Positions 12,901 to 24,025 of a DNA stretch of 64,000 nt are shown piece after piece. A program made the position numbers and the translations under genes. This DNA is from Parascedosporium putredinis (lineage: Eukaryota; Ascomycota; Sordariomycetes; Microascales; Microascaceae). The notes under the pieces were generated by a model. The model had not been told where the DNA came from, searched no databases, and was given only the letters and a program-made list of their open reading frames with translations. How positions within the stretch are numbered: position 1 is the first letter of the stretch; every line of letters begins with the position of its first letter. Where the stretch lies: NCBI GenBank assembly GCA_949357655.1, contig CASHTG010000009.1, forward strand, positions 124,001 through 188,000, given 5' to 3'.

Positions 12901-15388
12901 TCTGTTTGATAAATGGCGAGGCAATCTTGCGGTGTGCGATGACTTTGATTAATTGAGCGAGGATGGATGACGAATGTGGGGTCTGATTCTGCCACCCAAC
13001 CAACGGAGCGCCTCACCTCTTCGTTTGGGTGAACTCATTCTCATCGTATGTGTGGTTGCCTCAAGAACTACGCCACTAACTCGACGCGACAATAGACGAA
13101 CTGAGAGCTTCCACATTGCAGACCCAGCCGGCCCATGTTTGCCCTTTCCTGGTTCCCCATTTCGCCTCTCTCTCACTCTCTCTCTCTCCCCATCCACCTC
13201 GCTTTTCGGGAGTCGTAGACTCATTACTTCTGGTCCATAGTCGAACTCCCCTCTTTTCCAAGGCCTCATTGCATCTTCGCATTTGATACCTCGTTCCCTT
13301 GCATCCGGGATCTCCTTTGCTCCCTTGTCACCACTTCGTATCTTGTAGCCACGCATTCCCTCGCACACATATCGGGGTACTTGTCTTGCATACATTCTGG
13401 TAACCTCCACTTTGAGGTTGCCCCTCACAATCCGGTGCCTGCCTTTATTTTCCTTTTCTTTCTTTTACCTATACCAAGTCCTTGGCTCGTTGTGCAGGTA
13501 TTCCCTCTCGGAGGTCTCCGTAGCTGCGTTTCCTGCCAATTCCTCGGAGGCTTGGGGTGGGGAGTACAGGTTATGGATAACCACTCGTCCAAAGGCTGGT
13601 TTCCACAGCTTAACCTCAGCCGCGAGTTCCGCCACGCCACTTCGTTGATTTCCTCCAAGTTCCACAGTGCTTGTGTTCGAGTCATACTCGGCTCCCGCGG
13701 GATTGGGCTTGCCGCAGCGTTCTTCCTCGCAAGTCTGGTTCTCACTCGCGAGGCGGCGACATCCATGAATAACTCCCACGGTGCCCCGTTCCTCTTCGTA
13801 ATAGGCATTTTGTTGTCTACAATAAAGTGTCTTTGTCCGATTAGTGTCGATGCCATTTGTGCACTGTATTGCTTCGAAAAGAGGCTCGTTCCGTTTCGAA
13901 CCCGCCGACTGGGCTGCTGCCCTCCCAGTCCCTTGAGCCTGCTGTGCTGAAGAAGCCTGGTATCCCCTATAGCGCCTGCCATATATCACACCCCTCCCCA
14001 ACCACACCCCACACCCACCTTTGTCCCTTCCTGCTCATCCTTGCCGGTCGCCTGCCAAAGCATGTTGCTCTCCCTCCCCCTCCCCCTCCTTCCCCCTCCT
14101 AACCCTCACCCACACCACTGGTTCCCCTCCCTCCTTCCCCTGTGTCGCACTGCTCGGTGGAGCTTTCTCTCGCAACTTGGCTTCCGCAGGACGCACTTCC
14201 AAGTTGGAGGGAGACAAAAGTACAAGCCAAGCTCACCTCCTCGCTCCCGTCTCAGAGTAGACCTGCCAAATATTGATCCATCTGGTAGGCGGGTATCGTG
14301 TCGAGGCTGGGTTCAGACCAGTCCTGTTTGTACAAATATCTAATTCGGAAGCCGCCCACACACCGGGCTGACTTCCTCAACCTTCTCTCCTTCTCCCTCT
14401 CTTCATTTACCCCCAATAGTCATAATTCTCAACCGAAATTTGCGTCCTCGACGATTTCAACGCTTCTGAGTGGTCTGAGACAGATTTGCAAAGGTCCAAG
14501 GTACGCATTGTCTGCACCGGCCGCCCGGCCCATCATCTTTCCCCAGCCATCCCGCCGCAAAGCTCGGACAGTCCTCGAGTGCGCGCCCAAGGGCACCAAC
14601 CGAGACAAGGGGCGCTAAATGGTGCTGGTTCCACTAACAAGGGGACTCGAATTCTTCTAGTTGTTTTCTCCTCAGCAGGAAGACCAAGCGACGCTTGACC
14701 GCCCCCAGCCCAACTCTTTTTCTACATAAGCATCCCCGTACCTACTTTGCCTTTCCCAATAACTAAAACCGATTCGCTCGAACCCCTCCACTTCCGACAC
14801 CGCAAATTCACGCAGACAGAACCACATTTCATCGTCAACCACGCTGCCGGCCTTTGTTGGCTTCTCACCAACTCAACCTGGAAATTACTCCTCGACTTCT
14901 CCCATTCAACAACCTCTATTTGCCAACCCGCCTTTCGCCCGCTTCACCTTCCGCGATTGCGCGTTGCAACTTCACAACCTCATCATCTCTTTTTCAATTA
15001 CGGTACGTTCTTTATAGGAGTTGGAGTTGTACCTGCTCTCCTATAGTTTCCCCTCTACCCAAGCCTCATCGCGCATCAGGCTGCCACTTGCCACTCCTGT
15101 TTCCCTGAGGATAGTTCCAGGCGACTTTGCGTCGCTATTTCTTGTCGCTATCACTCCACTCCTAATTTACCGTCATCTTTTGCCCTCGCCTCAATCCTCT
15201 CTTCATGACAAGCACTCGCTAACGCACACCCCTCTTTCGTTGTGGTAAGCAGCTTATTAAACAACCCGACAGGCGACCATCCGTCGCCCTTCAGCGACAG
15301 TTAGGCGATACCGACACCGACTCTTCTGAAGCGGCACTCGAACTTATCAGGCAAACAAGTCTTTTCTAGCGCACATCCTCTAGGAAGA
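12901..15388 (+). promoter_or_regulatory. Pyrimidine-rich leader/promoter region of the bHLH gene
   Basis: The plus strand becomes strongly C/T-rich from about 13140 and stays so almost to the start codon at 15389. Examples are the CTCTCTCTCAC-type run near 13168-13190, the CCTCCCCCTCC-type run near 14070-14100, and the stretch around 14370-14410. Sense-strand C/T tracts are common in promoters and 5' leaders of highly transcribed or regulated fungal genes. Several short upstream ATGs occur (for example 14747, 14854, 15021), so any long leader would contain uORFs. The transcription start is not identifiable by eye. A 189-codon plus ORF and a 185-codon minus ORF overlap at 13381-13982, and neither resembles a known protein. 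Confidence 0.5.
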
Positions 15389-16888
15389 ATGACTCAACAA
15401 GGCTTCGGCCATTTTGGCGGAGCCCACGGTGGTGGGGGTATTGACCCCAATGATCTTCTCTCCGGAAGCTACAACAACTACCCCAACGCATACCCTCTGG
15501 ATCTGGCGGTGCCTCAAGCGCCCTATTCGGAGATGATGAACTCCTGGATAGTTTGGGTAGCCCGGCAGACCAGCCTGGCCTCCTAGATCACGGCCAAGGT
15601 TTTGGCAACATGGGAGACATGGGCGTGGGCTTCCACCAGGGGGTTTATCAAAACAGCTCAGGGATCCCCATCGACCAGCATGTAAATGGCTTCTCTAATA
15701 CCCCGGACGGCGAACCCATCCATAGCCCTTACGTTCATAGCTTCGGGGAAGCCAGTTCCGCCAAGTTCACCACCCCATTCAGTCTCCCATGTCCGGCTAT
15801 TCTGGTTCACCATTAGCATCCGAGCTGAACCCCGATGACCCAAACTACCTCAAGGCGAGGGCACAACTTTCGCAATCTATGCAACGCAAGGCGTCTAATC
15901 CCCGCAGCCCAATGACGCCCAAGACGACGACGATCCATGCTGGCTTTGGACCGCAACCCATTCGGACCAGCGGGCTCGCTGACAAATCCCCATCCGGGCA
16001 ATGGATGCCAACACCCGGCGGAAGCATTCAGTCTTATACATCGGGCTTCTCCTCTCCTATTCAGCAAGGTCTCGTCCCTATCAATGAGGTTATGATGAAA
16101 GGCGGCACTTCGATGCCTGCAAAGCTCGGCGTTGCGCCCAATGCAGTTTCCTCTCAGGAAATGAAGAGGAAGAGGAGGCGGGAGTCCCACAACCTCGTTG
16201 AGCGTCGTCGTCGTGACAATATCAATGAGAGAATTCAGGATTTGAGCCGCTTAGTTCCTGGGCACCGACTTGAAGACGAAAAATCCGAAAGATGATCCAG
16301 AACGGAACCCCCTTGTCACCCACCCTCGGTGTCTCCGGCGGCACCAACCAAGCCACATCAGGCCTTGCAGGCCCAGGGGCCCGGAGAGCCGCCGGTGCCG
16401 GTAACATCACCACAGGTCTTCCCCTCGAGGAAAAGGATAAAGGCCCTAATAAAGGGGATATCCTGAATGGTGCCGTGAGCTGGACCCGTGATCTTATGTG
16501 GATGCTTCACCTCAAACTTCAGCAACAAGAGGAACTGATGAATTGCATTGCCGAGCTTGGTGGACAGTTCCCGTTTGAATTAACGGAGGACGAAAAGCGC
16601 ATGCAGACAGAACTCATGGATGCTATGTCGAAGAATGAAGCCATCCCCTTCAGCTACACTAGGACTGCCGGCTCTGGTCTTCGTGTTCCGCAGCACACGG
16701 ACTACAGGGGCGCTCCTATCGGCTCTAATCGGGGCAATGGCGACAATTCAGTGAGCCCCGATAATGGCGGGCTTGGTGATGTTGGCGACCCATCGCAGTT
16801 TTGGCACGATCCCGAGGATGACCGCAGTGGGAACAACTCGATCAATTTCAAGGAGGAAGACGAGTACGACATGGATCTCACACAATAA
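15389..16888 (+). CDS. bHLH transcription factor with a long inter-helix loop
   Basis: A nuclear DNA-binding regulator, about 500 residues, apparently a single exon. The start is ATG at 15389 (MTQQGFGHFGG). An acidic FGDDELLDSL and Q/S/P-rich regions precede the basic helix 1 (KRRRESHNLVERRRRDNINE, near residues 266-285). The His/Glu/Arg arrangement in that segment fits E-box binding. Helix 2 (NKGDILNGAVSWTRDLMW) comes only after a Gly/Ala-rich loop of roughly 60 residues, and a Gln/Leu-rich helix follows it (LHLKLQQQEELMNCI). The tail is acidic and ends DMDLTQ. An Rtg3-like identity is possible but unproven. The frame changes three times, each fitting one missing base in a homopolymer: C run near 15494, G run at 15745-15748, A run at 16279-16283. 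Reading across each gives continuous family-like sequence, so I treat this as one gene. Confidence 0.85.
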
Positions 16889-18185
16889 ATTCCGATTGTT
16901 TCAACCACTGCCTCGGTCTATGTCGGGCTCTTCCCTGTTTTTGCCTCTTTCTATCGGTCATTCGTCTTGATACCCATATCATGTTGTTCCAACATATACC
17001 CATCATACATTCTCATACAACCTAGAGCTCTCGACTCGTCATTGGCTACACCTCCAACCTTCCACAGCTGCCTTTCGTGGATAAAGTGGTAGGCGGCGCC
17101 CTTTTCATTTGTCTTCTTCTAAGGGTCTAGATGGTGAACTGGCGCTCTGTCAGGTCACAGCTGGGTCCAGAATATAGTTGAGCTCCGTTGTCTCTCAGCA
17201 TCAGAAGGCAACGTCATCTTGGCGACCTTTGCTGTTGGATGCTGCTTTTCACTATCACCGCTAGGAGATATCCAAAGGAGCGGAGAAGACCCTTCTGATT
17301 ATTTGTTCTTTCTTCCATATCCGTCGGTTTCTTTCTTTCTTTCCTTTTTTTTTTTTTTTTTTTTTGGCTTGTCTAACTGCTCTTCCGCATCAATATGTTT
17401 AATTCGCCCATCTTTCCCCCTCATTTCCCTCCTAGGTAGCTTGTCTTTCCTTCGTGCTAGGTTACTACCAATGTGATACCTGAGGCGTTTTGGCTTGGGT
17501 CACAGCATGGATTGCTCGATTCACCTCATGTTTTCCTTCCTGTGCAACCTTCAAGAAACCATATTCTGTGTCCTACGCGCTTCTGCCTGAAGTGTTTGCA
17601 GTCTGGGGTTTTCTAGGTTTGCACGGCTGTCGTTGGGTTGCGATTCGGTTTCCTACGGAGTTTGGTTTTTCTTTTTGCCCACATTTTGGTGCATTAGGGC
17701 GGGCGGTACGGTTTTCCGCTATAGCTCCTCGGTTGAAGCATTTTCATGGTATTCAACGTTTGCGAGGGGCGCATGCGGGCGAAGTGGAAGGATACCCCGT
17801 CGTGGGAGACTTCGAGTCTCATCATGGCTTCTACGCACTGTTTTTAGGGCTCTAGTTCTTTGCTTTCATCATTATTTTTCCTAACAGAATTGGTTGCTAT
17901 AGGCCCTATTTGGGCATCGAATACTTTGAATCACCACTTGCACCTCATTCTCGTGCCGCCCTCTTAATTAACGTAATCCCAAGTCTTGCAAAATTGATCC
18001 AACGTCCTTCTCACATGCGGCAAGTAAGTAAGTGTGCCGCATTCTGGGGTCGAAAGCATTGATACTGGGCTACCTCCCTGTTAGCTCACCGGGTACATGT
18101 ATACATACTATGCCGTTAGGACCAGGAAGACAAAAAACGACCAAAGAAACCAGAGACCAAGAACGATAAACTCTAAACCCGCTCA
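16889..18185. other. Convergent 3' intergenic region between bHLH and NPR3
   Basis: This is the tail-to-tail gap between the bHLH gene (+) and NPR3 (-). It contains a run of 21 T at about 17345-17365, followed by more T/C-rich plus-strand sequence, as expected for a fungal 3' UTR or downstream region. The ORFs at 17490-17884 show no recognisable features. Confidence 0.55.
17345..17365. repeat. Poly(T) tract, about 21 T
   Basis: A homopolymer of about 21 thymines lies on the plus strand, 0.46 kb downstream of the bHLH stop codon. Its exact length is unreliable given the homopolymer problems elsewhere in the window. Confidence 0.9.
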
Positions 18186-20855
18186 CTACCAATGTCTCAC
18201 ACAAAGCAGGTATTCGCTCATAGCAGTTAGCAGGGTCCAGACCTCCTTACGCTTCATGTCCTCCTGCAACGCGATCCGTTCAAGGGCAGAGTGCCCGTCG
18301 AAGTACCTCAAAAGCGCTGCCAGGCAGCGGCAGTCTTGTCGTCGGCAAAGCGGCGCCCGATGGCGTCGAGGTAAAGGAGTCCCTGCCGGTAGCGCGGCCA
18401 GCCTCAAGAATGATGTAAGGCTCCAAGCGGGCAAGGTGCGGCGCATCGTTGGTGGAAGGGGAAGCGGACGGAGCCGGGACAGGTTTTCTAGCGTGCGCCG
18501 TAGCCTTCTCGGCGGCTTCACGCTGGGCCTTTGTAGCCATGCGCTCGAGGCGCGCTTTTTCCGCAATTTGCTCCGTCACTGTCGTGGGGAGTGGGAGCTG
18601 GCGGAAGGCGTGCTAGAGGTTGACGTAGGGAGGCCGTTGCCGTCGTCGCCACAGACGCGGATGCGGACGCAGATATGGTGGCGGCGGTGGCAGCGGCGGC
18701 GGCGGTGGTAGAGTCTGCCGCTACGATCGTTGTAGATAGAGGCGGAGAGTCGGACGAGCGAGAGAGGTCCGAGCTTGCAGTGGGTAGAGAAGAGGTGGAG
18801 GCTTCGGTGCCGGACAAGGTGGTTTGAGTACTGAGGGCCGGGACGGGAACAGGTGGGTGGGAGATGATCGTGCCGGCCGAGGGGGCTGGGGGCCATCTTT
18901 GGTGCCAGATGGCGAGGAGGAGGCGCTCTTGGTGCCCGGGGGTGTGGACGACTTGGGTCCGCGGAGCTCGTCCGCCTCCAGCTGGTGCTGGACTTCGTAG
19001 ATAATCTCGGGCCACACGACGACGTAGGCAAAGGTGCAGAGCTGAGTGACCCAGCCGCCGCGCATGAGCCAGGCGAGCATGGCGAGGTAGGTTGGGCGGT
19101 GGGCCTTGCTGGGGCAGAATGTCTTGTAGGGGCGGGGTGCGTAGGAGAGCTCGGCAAGGAAGTTGGTGAGGGGCGGGGCGAGGGGAAGGTGCGGGCCCAC
19201 TGCTGGGAAGCCCGGGGTAGGAGCCCGAGGTTGCAGTTGGGGGACATGATGTACACGTCGCGGGCGTGCAGGGGCGGGATGGCGATGGCGCGGCGCCAGG
19301 CGGTGAAATGCTGGGCGTACTTGCGGACCTGGCTGAGGCTCAGGATGTTGCTCTGGCTGATTTGGTAGAGCCTAGGATTTCAAAAGGGTTAGGTAAACCG
19401 GGTAGGAGTTCTCGAAGACGGGGGCCGGCCACTGCAAGTTTACGCAAATGCGACAACAGGTAGAGGAGGGGAGGAGGGGGAGGTGCGGATAGGACATAGG
19501 CCCTGTCCACCACCTTGGCAAGTATGAGGAGGGAGGGGTTACTTACGACATGGTGGGTTTACAAAGCCGGACAAATTCGACCATGGCAATAGTAGTCGGG
19601 TCCAGGTCAACTTGGAGTTGCGAAATGATCTTCTTTTCTCCATCCATAAGAAGGAGGCCAAACTTTTTGGCTAGGAGCTCATACTCCTCGTATGCCTCCT
19701 CGGGGTTACGGGGTTTGCCGAGGTGAGCCATAGGCCGTGTTGGGCGGTTTCCGTATCTGGGCCAACGTCATTGATGTAAAAGGGGACAGGAATCTGCATG
19801 GACGGATTGAGAGGGCCGTTGGCAGTGTCGAGTTGGAAGCTGACGATGCGGTTCAGCGACAGGGACTGGTATATCTCCTGTATGGATGCCGCTAAAGACG
19901 AGGCGTCAAGAATCTCCTTCCATAACAGCTGCATCGGCGTTTCTAAATATCCCTTGTCAGCATGTATTGCGTATGAATGTGTGCAGGAAGAGGAGCAGGG
20001 ACACGGGAGGGAGTTGCTCGGGGATTCAAACTTACTATTCTCACGAGCCTTGTCTTTCAGCCTGATGATTTGCTTCGACTCCTTCCAAACAAAGTCGCTA
20101 CGCTGCTGACAGTACTTGTAGGCCTTGTTCACCTTCTTTGTGATGTGGGTGTAGATGACGTGGACGAGGTCGTTGACTTCGTGCGTTTTGGGGTTCAAGA
20201 TGAAGACAACATTGAACATGGTCATGGAACTGACCTTTTCCTCCTCGTCGGCGGCTGGCTGCTTGAGCTCAGAAGCGCTGAGGGGGCCTCCTCCGGGACA
20301 GGCGCGGGAGCCTGGTCATTTCCGGTCCTAGACGAAGAGTCCAGGTCCCGCAAGTTCGCAGAGGAGTCGACCCTCTTCGACTGGGACTTTGACCTGCCCT
20401 TCTTCTTGGTCTTTTTCCAAATGCCATTTTCGGGCACATGAACGGGGCAGGAAACCAGATACAGGGAGTCGAGGAGACTTGGAACAGCCTCTTGTGGTAA
20501 GGGCGGCCGGGGCTGAGGAGGGTGGCCAGGTCGCCGGCGGGGAAGCCGGCGACGGACGCCCAGGGGTCGCTGTCTGCGAGCCCGAGTTGGAGATGAGGCG
20601 GTCCTCGCGGCCGCGGCCGGGATGGAAGCCCTGGCCCTGGGGCTGGTGCGAGCGCTCAGGTTTCAAGAGGCGCTCGAGGAGGATGTCGTCCTGGGCGAGG
20701 CCTTCGTCGAGCGAGTCGGCGGAAGCTTGGCCGATGGGTTCGGACGCTATCTCGGGCGGGTAGTGAAAGACGAGGCTGGGTCCATCGCGGGTACGGTTGA
20801 CCACCAGGGCTACACCCACCAGGTTCGAGGGGTTAGGGAGGACGGGGAGGGACAT
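18186..20855 (-). CDS. NPR3: Nitrogen permease regulator 3 (NPRL3-like), GATOR1/SEACIT subunit; frame-disrupted as given
   Basis: Npr3 with Npr2 and Iml1 forms the GTPase-activating complex that restrains TORC1 at the vacuole when amino acids are scarce. Exons are 20855-20036, 19942-19547 and 19371-18186, about 800 residues. The start at 20855 sits in GCCATG and begins MSLPVLPNPSNLVGVALVV. Family features are GPSLVFHYPP, SSMTMFNVVFILNP, the Lys-rich helix before intron 1, GLLLMDGEKKII, and the terminal block FDGHSALERIALQEDMKRKE ending LLCVRHW. The frame shifts near 20585, 20473, 20290, 19708, 19183, 18882, 18376 and 18311. Each fits one missing base, mostly in C/G, A or T runs. Near 18600-18640 two frame changes are needed, and the frame matching the family there contains a TAG at about 18614. 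Identity is certain. Whether the locus is intact in the organism is not. Confidence 0.9.
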
Positions 20856-22779
20856 GGCGATTGGGGGTTGCCGACTGGGATATCGCGCGTTAGGCGACTG
20901 GGGGATGAAGCCAATTGCACCGCCGAAAGAAGGAATCGGCAATCCGGGATGGGGCTGATGGGTCACACGGGGTGGATATGGAGGCTTCCCCGATGAGCGC
21001 AAAGGGGGAGCACCCTATGGAACCGCAGTATTCCAGGGAAGGCGTATTAGGTATGTCCGGGTTGGCTGTTGCTCATCCCCCAGCTCACATCACTGGGGGC
21101 ATTCAAAAACGCGGAGCCGAGTCCCGAGCCAAGCGACGTTTGTCCTGGGGTACGGGCGTGATGTGGAGGCAGAAAGGGAATATCTCGTCTCGGGTAATCA
21201 AGCCGTCGCAAGGCCCAGTCCCAATGGGCTTGACTTGTATGCTTTCTCTTCTTTTCTTGATATTTTCTCTTGATATTTTCTCTTTCCCTGCTTTCTCTTT
21301 CCCGGTGCGTTCTCTTCTCCTCGCTTCTGCTAAGCTCAAAGCTCAAAGCTCAAAGCCAATGAGGTGCGTGATCGATTAGTGGCAGGACCGTGTCGGGCGG
21401 TTCCTCTGCTGGAGGCTGCGATAAGCTTAAGTCATCAATAATAGAATAATCATGCAAGAATCAGGTTAAATTCTAGCTACAAAGAGTATTTACTAAACCG
21501 GAAATCACCACACGACCCCTGGCGTGGGGTAAGGCTTTCGCCCCACGCGATGCGACGGCCAAAAAGCGACTCAAGATGAATCTTGAAAGGAAAATAACTC
21601 GCAAGCACCCACCAGCATTGGCAAAGCTTGCAAGACACAACCAGGGTCTATGTACAACTGACCTCCGAAATTCATATTCTAAACCTTGACCTCTTTCCAG
21701 CCGGCTCTCGATATGAAATGCTCACAGTTAGGAGACGTGTGATATAGAGGTAGGTAGAAAGCCTTCCAAGGAAATCCTACGCGAGGTGCAGCCGAACGCC
21801 TTCTATTCTCCGGCCATGTATGTCGGTGCGTCGCTCCTCGGGCCTCGCACGAGCGTCGAGACGAGGGGAGTGTTTGGTCACGAAACCAGCGGTCTAGCAT
21901 GCGTTTATGGTTGCATTTCATCCATCAGAGCGGAATCGGTGTTGCAACTGGCGCAAACAGCAACCCTACGGATCCAATTGATATCTTTAGGACCTATGTA
22001 GCAGCATGTGCCCAAGGCTGGCCCTAATCAGAGCCAATATTGATGAGAGATGTGGGTTGATTAGCACCTCGCGCTAGCAACCCATGCTTGCCCTGCACAC
22101 ACAGACCAGCCTGTTGCTCGAAATACTGCCGGGGTTTGCGGACGAATCTTCTCGTCTTCTTCTAGGCAGGCGGAGATATGCATTCTAGTTCATTTTGGAG
22201 TGGGTGGCAAAAGAAGCAAAGTCGGCCAGAAGAAAAGAAGGGAAGAGATGGGGAGAGGGCTAAGAAAACTTCTAAAAGAGCCCCCTTAATACCTCTCCCC
22301 ACCTTTCTAAACTACCCCTCGGTGATGCCCCCAGCCCGTCGAAGCACGGGTCGAAATGCCGTGCCATAACCCCTCAGGGTCTTTTCTCTCCCACCCGGAT
22401 TCCTCAGAACTACTCCCTTTTCGGAGAGGGCTGACCTCCACGCGTCAACTGGTGTCACTCAACGCCTTCCTGGCGTTTCCCAACACGGAGACTTGACTGT
22501 TGCTCACCAGGGCATACACAGTAATAATACACACCTCTTTTTTATTTATTTTTGCCATCGCTTTCACCCACATTCCTAGTGGGGAGACCCCGATTTTCAT
22601 CATTGATGACGGCATCGATTCCAGGATAGAGGGAGGAATTTTGATGCGACCAGACTGTCAAAGGTCGCCCTTGAAGGCCATCGTACTGAGACAGCCCAGA
22701 ATATTTGAAGCTACCACGCACCCGTCTCTTGAATTCAACAATCACTTCACTTGTATGTAGAGGGAAGGAACTCGGGCCC
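20856..22779. other. Intergenic between divergent NPR3 and ethanolamine kinase genes
   Basis: This contains the NPR3 promoter at its left end. On the NPR3 strand an in-frame ATG exists further upstream (21002), but its extension is Pro-rich and unlike the family, so I did not use it. A local direct repeat (AAAGCTC in three tandem copies) is seen near 21333-21355. Nothing else looks coding. Confidence 0.5.
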
Positions 22780-24025
22780 AATCCAATTTGCCTCACCTCG
22801 CCGAGCTCGCTTCTCGACTTTCCCGATTTTCCCTCCGCTTTCCCCTACGCACTGATTATTTCCCTTCAATCTCCGCAAAATCTCCTCTGGCCAACCTTCT
22901 CAACCTTTCAAACTTTTACCGCCCCCTCTCCGCTTCTCGCCCTGTTCCTCTTCCACTTTCATAGTTCCCCTATCACCATTTCCGCCCTAATTGGTTCCGC
23001 TTTTCAACAACTTATCCAGTCCTAGCGTAAACAACGGGAGGCTCTTCGAGCTGGGAAAGTGGGACTGTCGACCCGCATTTCGCACCTTCGACAAGTGGCC
23101 CAGGAGCAGACACCTTGTGCTAAGGCAGGCGCGAACGAACTTTCCTTTCACATGCCTCTAGACCATATTCCAGATTTGGGGTACTTGTCATTGTAATGTA
23201 ATTCTGCCCTTTCAACAAGTCCCTGTCTCGTCCCTTTTCTCCCTCAAATCTGTCTTCGACTCCCAACCCCTTCGGTTACACGAACTCTCCTATTCCTTCC
23301 CTGTCTCCCCGTCCCTACCCTACCAGGTGTCTCTTAGACTTTTCCACACTCTTTACCCCATTTCTTAATATCCCCCTTCTCTTGAGGAGTCTCTCGTACA
23401 TTTCTTCTCTCTGACTGTCCCTCAAGTCCTAGAATCGGTTGCTTTGGCCAGCCAGCGACTTGGTGATACTAGCATCAAGACCAGGAAAGGAAGTTGATCG
23501 TGTGCTTCCAGGACGAGAGTGGCTTGGTTCAACCTGATTCATCTCCAGCCTATTTTGCATCTCTCAAGTCCTACGAATCATAAGCGGTCGCTATCCACTT
23601 CAAGCCCTGCTCACTCTTGCTCTCTTTCATCGCACGCTCTTTTAGAGTCTGGCAGGGACGGGTGTTGCGCGTGCGTCTTCACCCTTTCTACCTCCCTCTT
23701 TCTTGTTTTTTGACGTTTTCAACTCGACCATAGATGAAAGTGATCTTCTCGTGCTAGCATATCAGTGACGCCGGCAATTTTGAAGCCATTGGGAAGACGC
23801 CTGGGCAAAAATTCATGCGCAGAGAGCTCTAACAACATCTCAACTCTCACTGGCCCGGTCCATCCACGTGGTTGAATTCGTTCGCCAGCTCATCATTTCC
23901 GGTTTTGAAACTATCAACGACTTAGTCGTGAATCCCTATCATAACTATCATCGCCAAACGAATTGCCTGTTTTTATTTTATTATTTTTGTGGTAAAGTGG
24001 ACTTGTCGACTTGAATTGCGACAAA
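22780..24025 (+). promoter_or_regulatory. C/T-rich promoter and leader of ethanolamine kinase
   Basis: The plus strand is markedly C/T-rich from about 22780 to 23740, with repeated TTCCCT, CTCTCC and CTTCTC runs. The sense-strand pyrimidine bias points to a plus-strand promoter or leader serving the gene that starts at 24026. The last 25 bases before the ATG are A/T-mixed (GACAAAATGG context). Confidence 0.5.

Noticed and set aside
13381..13982. Overlapping plus (189-codon) and minus (185-codon) ORFs
   Set aside because: Neither has a recognisable motif. They overlap each other in a pyrimidine-biased leader, where long fortuitous ORFs are expected.
20853..21002. Upstream in-frame ATG for NPR3 at 21002
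   Set aside because: The extension is Pro-rich and unlike the family. The ATG at 20855 is in GCCATG context and matches the usual N-terminus.
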